64,000 bases of DNA from NCBI GenBank assembly GCA_026874595.1, contig CM049307.1, positions 44,088,362 through 44,152,361 of the forward strand, written 5' to 3'. Made by a program: the position numbers and the translations under genes. How positions within the stretch are numbered: position 1 is the stretch's first letter; each line of letters begins with the position of its first letter. The notes beneath the pieces were generated by a model. It ran no database searches. It was not told the origin of the DNA and saw only the letters and a program-made list of their open reading frames with translations. The DNA is from Sipunculus nudus (lineage: Eukaryota > Annelida > Sipuncula > Golfingiida > Sipunculidae). Shown one piece after another: positions 62,563-64,000 of the stretch.

Positions 62563-64000
62563 ATATGACCTATCTGATATTATTACGTCAATCTTTGATC
62601 TGATTATATATGACTGTAGATGAGGCGTCTTACTCACAAAGGTTTAATTTCCACAATAATTTCCACAATAATTTCCACAATAATTTCTCTTTCGCGAATT
62701 TGAAACTCCTACAAACAAAAAGCCAGCCACAGAATATTGACCACTCCTGACTGTTCACAACTCACTTCTAGGTTCATTACATAAGGCAGTGTACATAACT
62801 CCTATAATTTACGACTGTATTCACAACTTGAGTCTGCACTGAACAATACTCGGTGTGTTCTGAATTCATAAGCTATGTGTTTTGCTCAATTTTGTCAATA
62901 CATAATTTTCAGATCTGCTTAGTGTAGAGGATATCTGTAAAACCCTTGGGACAGTTTTATGCACACACCTTGCATATCTTCTCGTTCTTGCCCGAGCTCT
63001 AAATCTTAAACACGCAGCCTGACCAGATATAAGATGTCCAGCATCATAAGCACTTTGACTGCTGTAGACAGCTCCCATGCAGCACCAAATGTACAAAATA
63101 CAGGTGTGTGGCCCTTGAGAAAACTTGGAAATAACATACTCTCTATATATACCACTCACCATATATATCACAGTTAAATATATGCACTACATATGGGAAC
63201 ATACAGATCATGATTTGAAGGGGAGGGAAGGTTAGGAAGGCTCAAAAAGACAAAGGAAAACAAATGGCAATATCTGTATTTATATGAAGGCACAGATTTT
63301 TGTGCATTGCCAGCTTATTGCTGCTGTATGCAATAACAGATCAACATTTAAGTCTTAAAAGTACTAAATCTTTACTCCTTTTACATGAACAGACAGGAAG
63401 AATATATATCACATTGTAAAACACAAATAAACGTTAATTAGCACAAGCATCACAGGTGGAAGAATGATGTTTGTTAAAAGGAAGAGAAACAATTTAAAGA
63501 CATCCCATCCTAATTCTACAATTTAATCTCACAACAATAAGCTCTTTAAGGTTTTATATGAATGAACTTGACTGGTGACACAACGTAAGAATTCACACTG
63601 CAATAGGCCTGATATCGTCTTGAATATTTGTGGTTTACCTTCATTACCACAAAATTCCTAATATAAGTTACATCCTTATTACAGGACAGTTATATGTTTT
63701 AACCAATTAATTATGTAAAATTCTTTTTGGAAGGCATGTTTGCATGATATCAATAATCAAAACATATCACCAAGATATGACCACATTTTAAGTGCTTATC
63801 AAAATGCATTATAATTTTATTCTAATTATTATTTATAATGACCAGTGATGTAATGATTTTACCATGATTTTCACATCAATTGCAAATAATAAAACACCAG
63901 CAAATTAGTCTTCCAGCATTACATGCACATGCAAAGTAAAGCTTCTGTAGTTGCCAATACTCAGATAACGAACAGACAACATTCCATTTAACATAACCTT
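62563..64000. other. Right end, nothing recognised
   Basis: AT-rich. Three tandem ATAATTTCCACA units lie at about 62650-62686. A 101-codon minus-strand frame at 62866-63171 is Arg-rich in the middle, but has no recognised domain or clean splice sites. Confidence 0.4.

Overview
This window is nuclear DNA of an animal, most likely a marine bivalve or other mollusc. The evidence is: spliced genes with GT/AG junctions; AT-rich intergenic DNA full of microsatellites; a kinase C-terminus and two cilia/sperm protein genes of animal type; intronless nicotinic-receptor-like genes in series (a known molluscan, especially bivalve, expansion); and interspersed repeats that carry strings of GGACGGACAGACGG and a TAGCTCA...TGAGCTA end, a type I know from mollusc genomes. 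The species call is inference.

Layout. 1-0.8 kb: last exon and 3' UTR of a cGMP-dependent protein kinase (+), behind an intronic 21-bp minisatellite. 1-11 kb: no gene seen; an inverted pair of old repeats (2.7-3.8 and 8.9-10.2 kb) flanks a 3.5-kb non-autonomous DNA transposon (4357-7849) made of GGTTC-N6-GAACC dyads and an 822-bp tandem duplication. 11.1-12.5 kb: first intronless Cys-loop receptor gene. 13.8-15.5 kb: mollusc-type repeat element. 19.8-25.8 and 26.7-33.0 kb: two copies of one roughly 6-kb tandem segmental duplication, each with an intronless Cys-loop receptor gene (20700-22100 and 27716-29116, 466 aa each).

34.5-39.3 kb: a four-exon DYDC1/2-like (DPY30-domain) gene on the minus strand, 209 aa. 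43.4-51.6 kb: a five-exon plus-strand gene whose 210-aa spliced product I match to sperm microtubule inner protein 2 (SPMIP2/C4orf45). The two are divergent; RFX-type X-box motifs, the usual switch of ciliary genes, lie just upstream of the second. Between them are several exon-like fragments of unidentified genes, a tRNA-derived SINE and LINE tails. 55.3-58.1 kb: a modular repeat with two different tandem arrays and a recurring 12-bp palindrome. 58-64 kb: no gene recognised, apart from a LINE reverse-transcriptase C-terminal relic at 62.3 kb.

The clearest biology is (i) a small receptor cluster whose pore-lining residues differ from classical cation-selective nicotinic receptors and between near-identical tandem copies, and (ii) a divergent pair of cilium/sperm genes with RFX sites. 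All exon models were built by hand from reading frames and splice-site agreement; no search was run.
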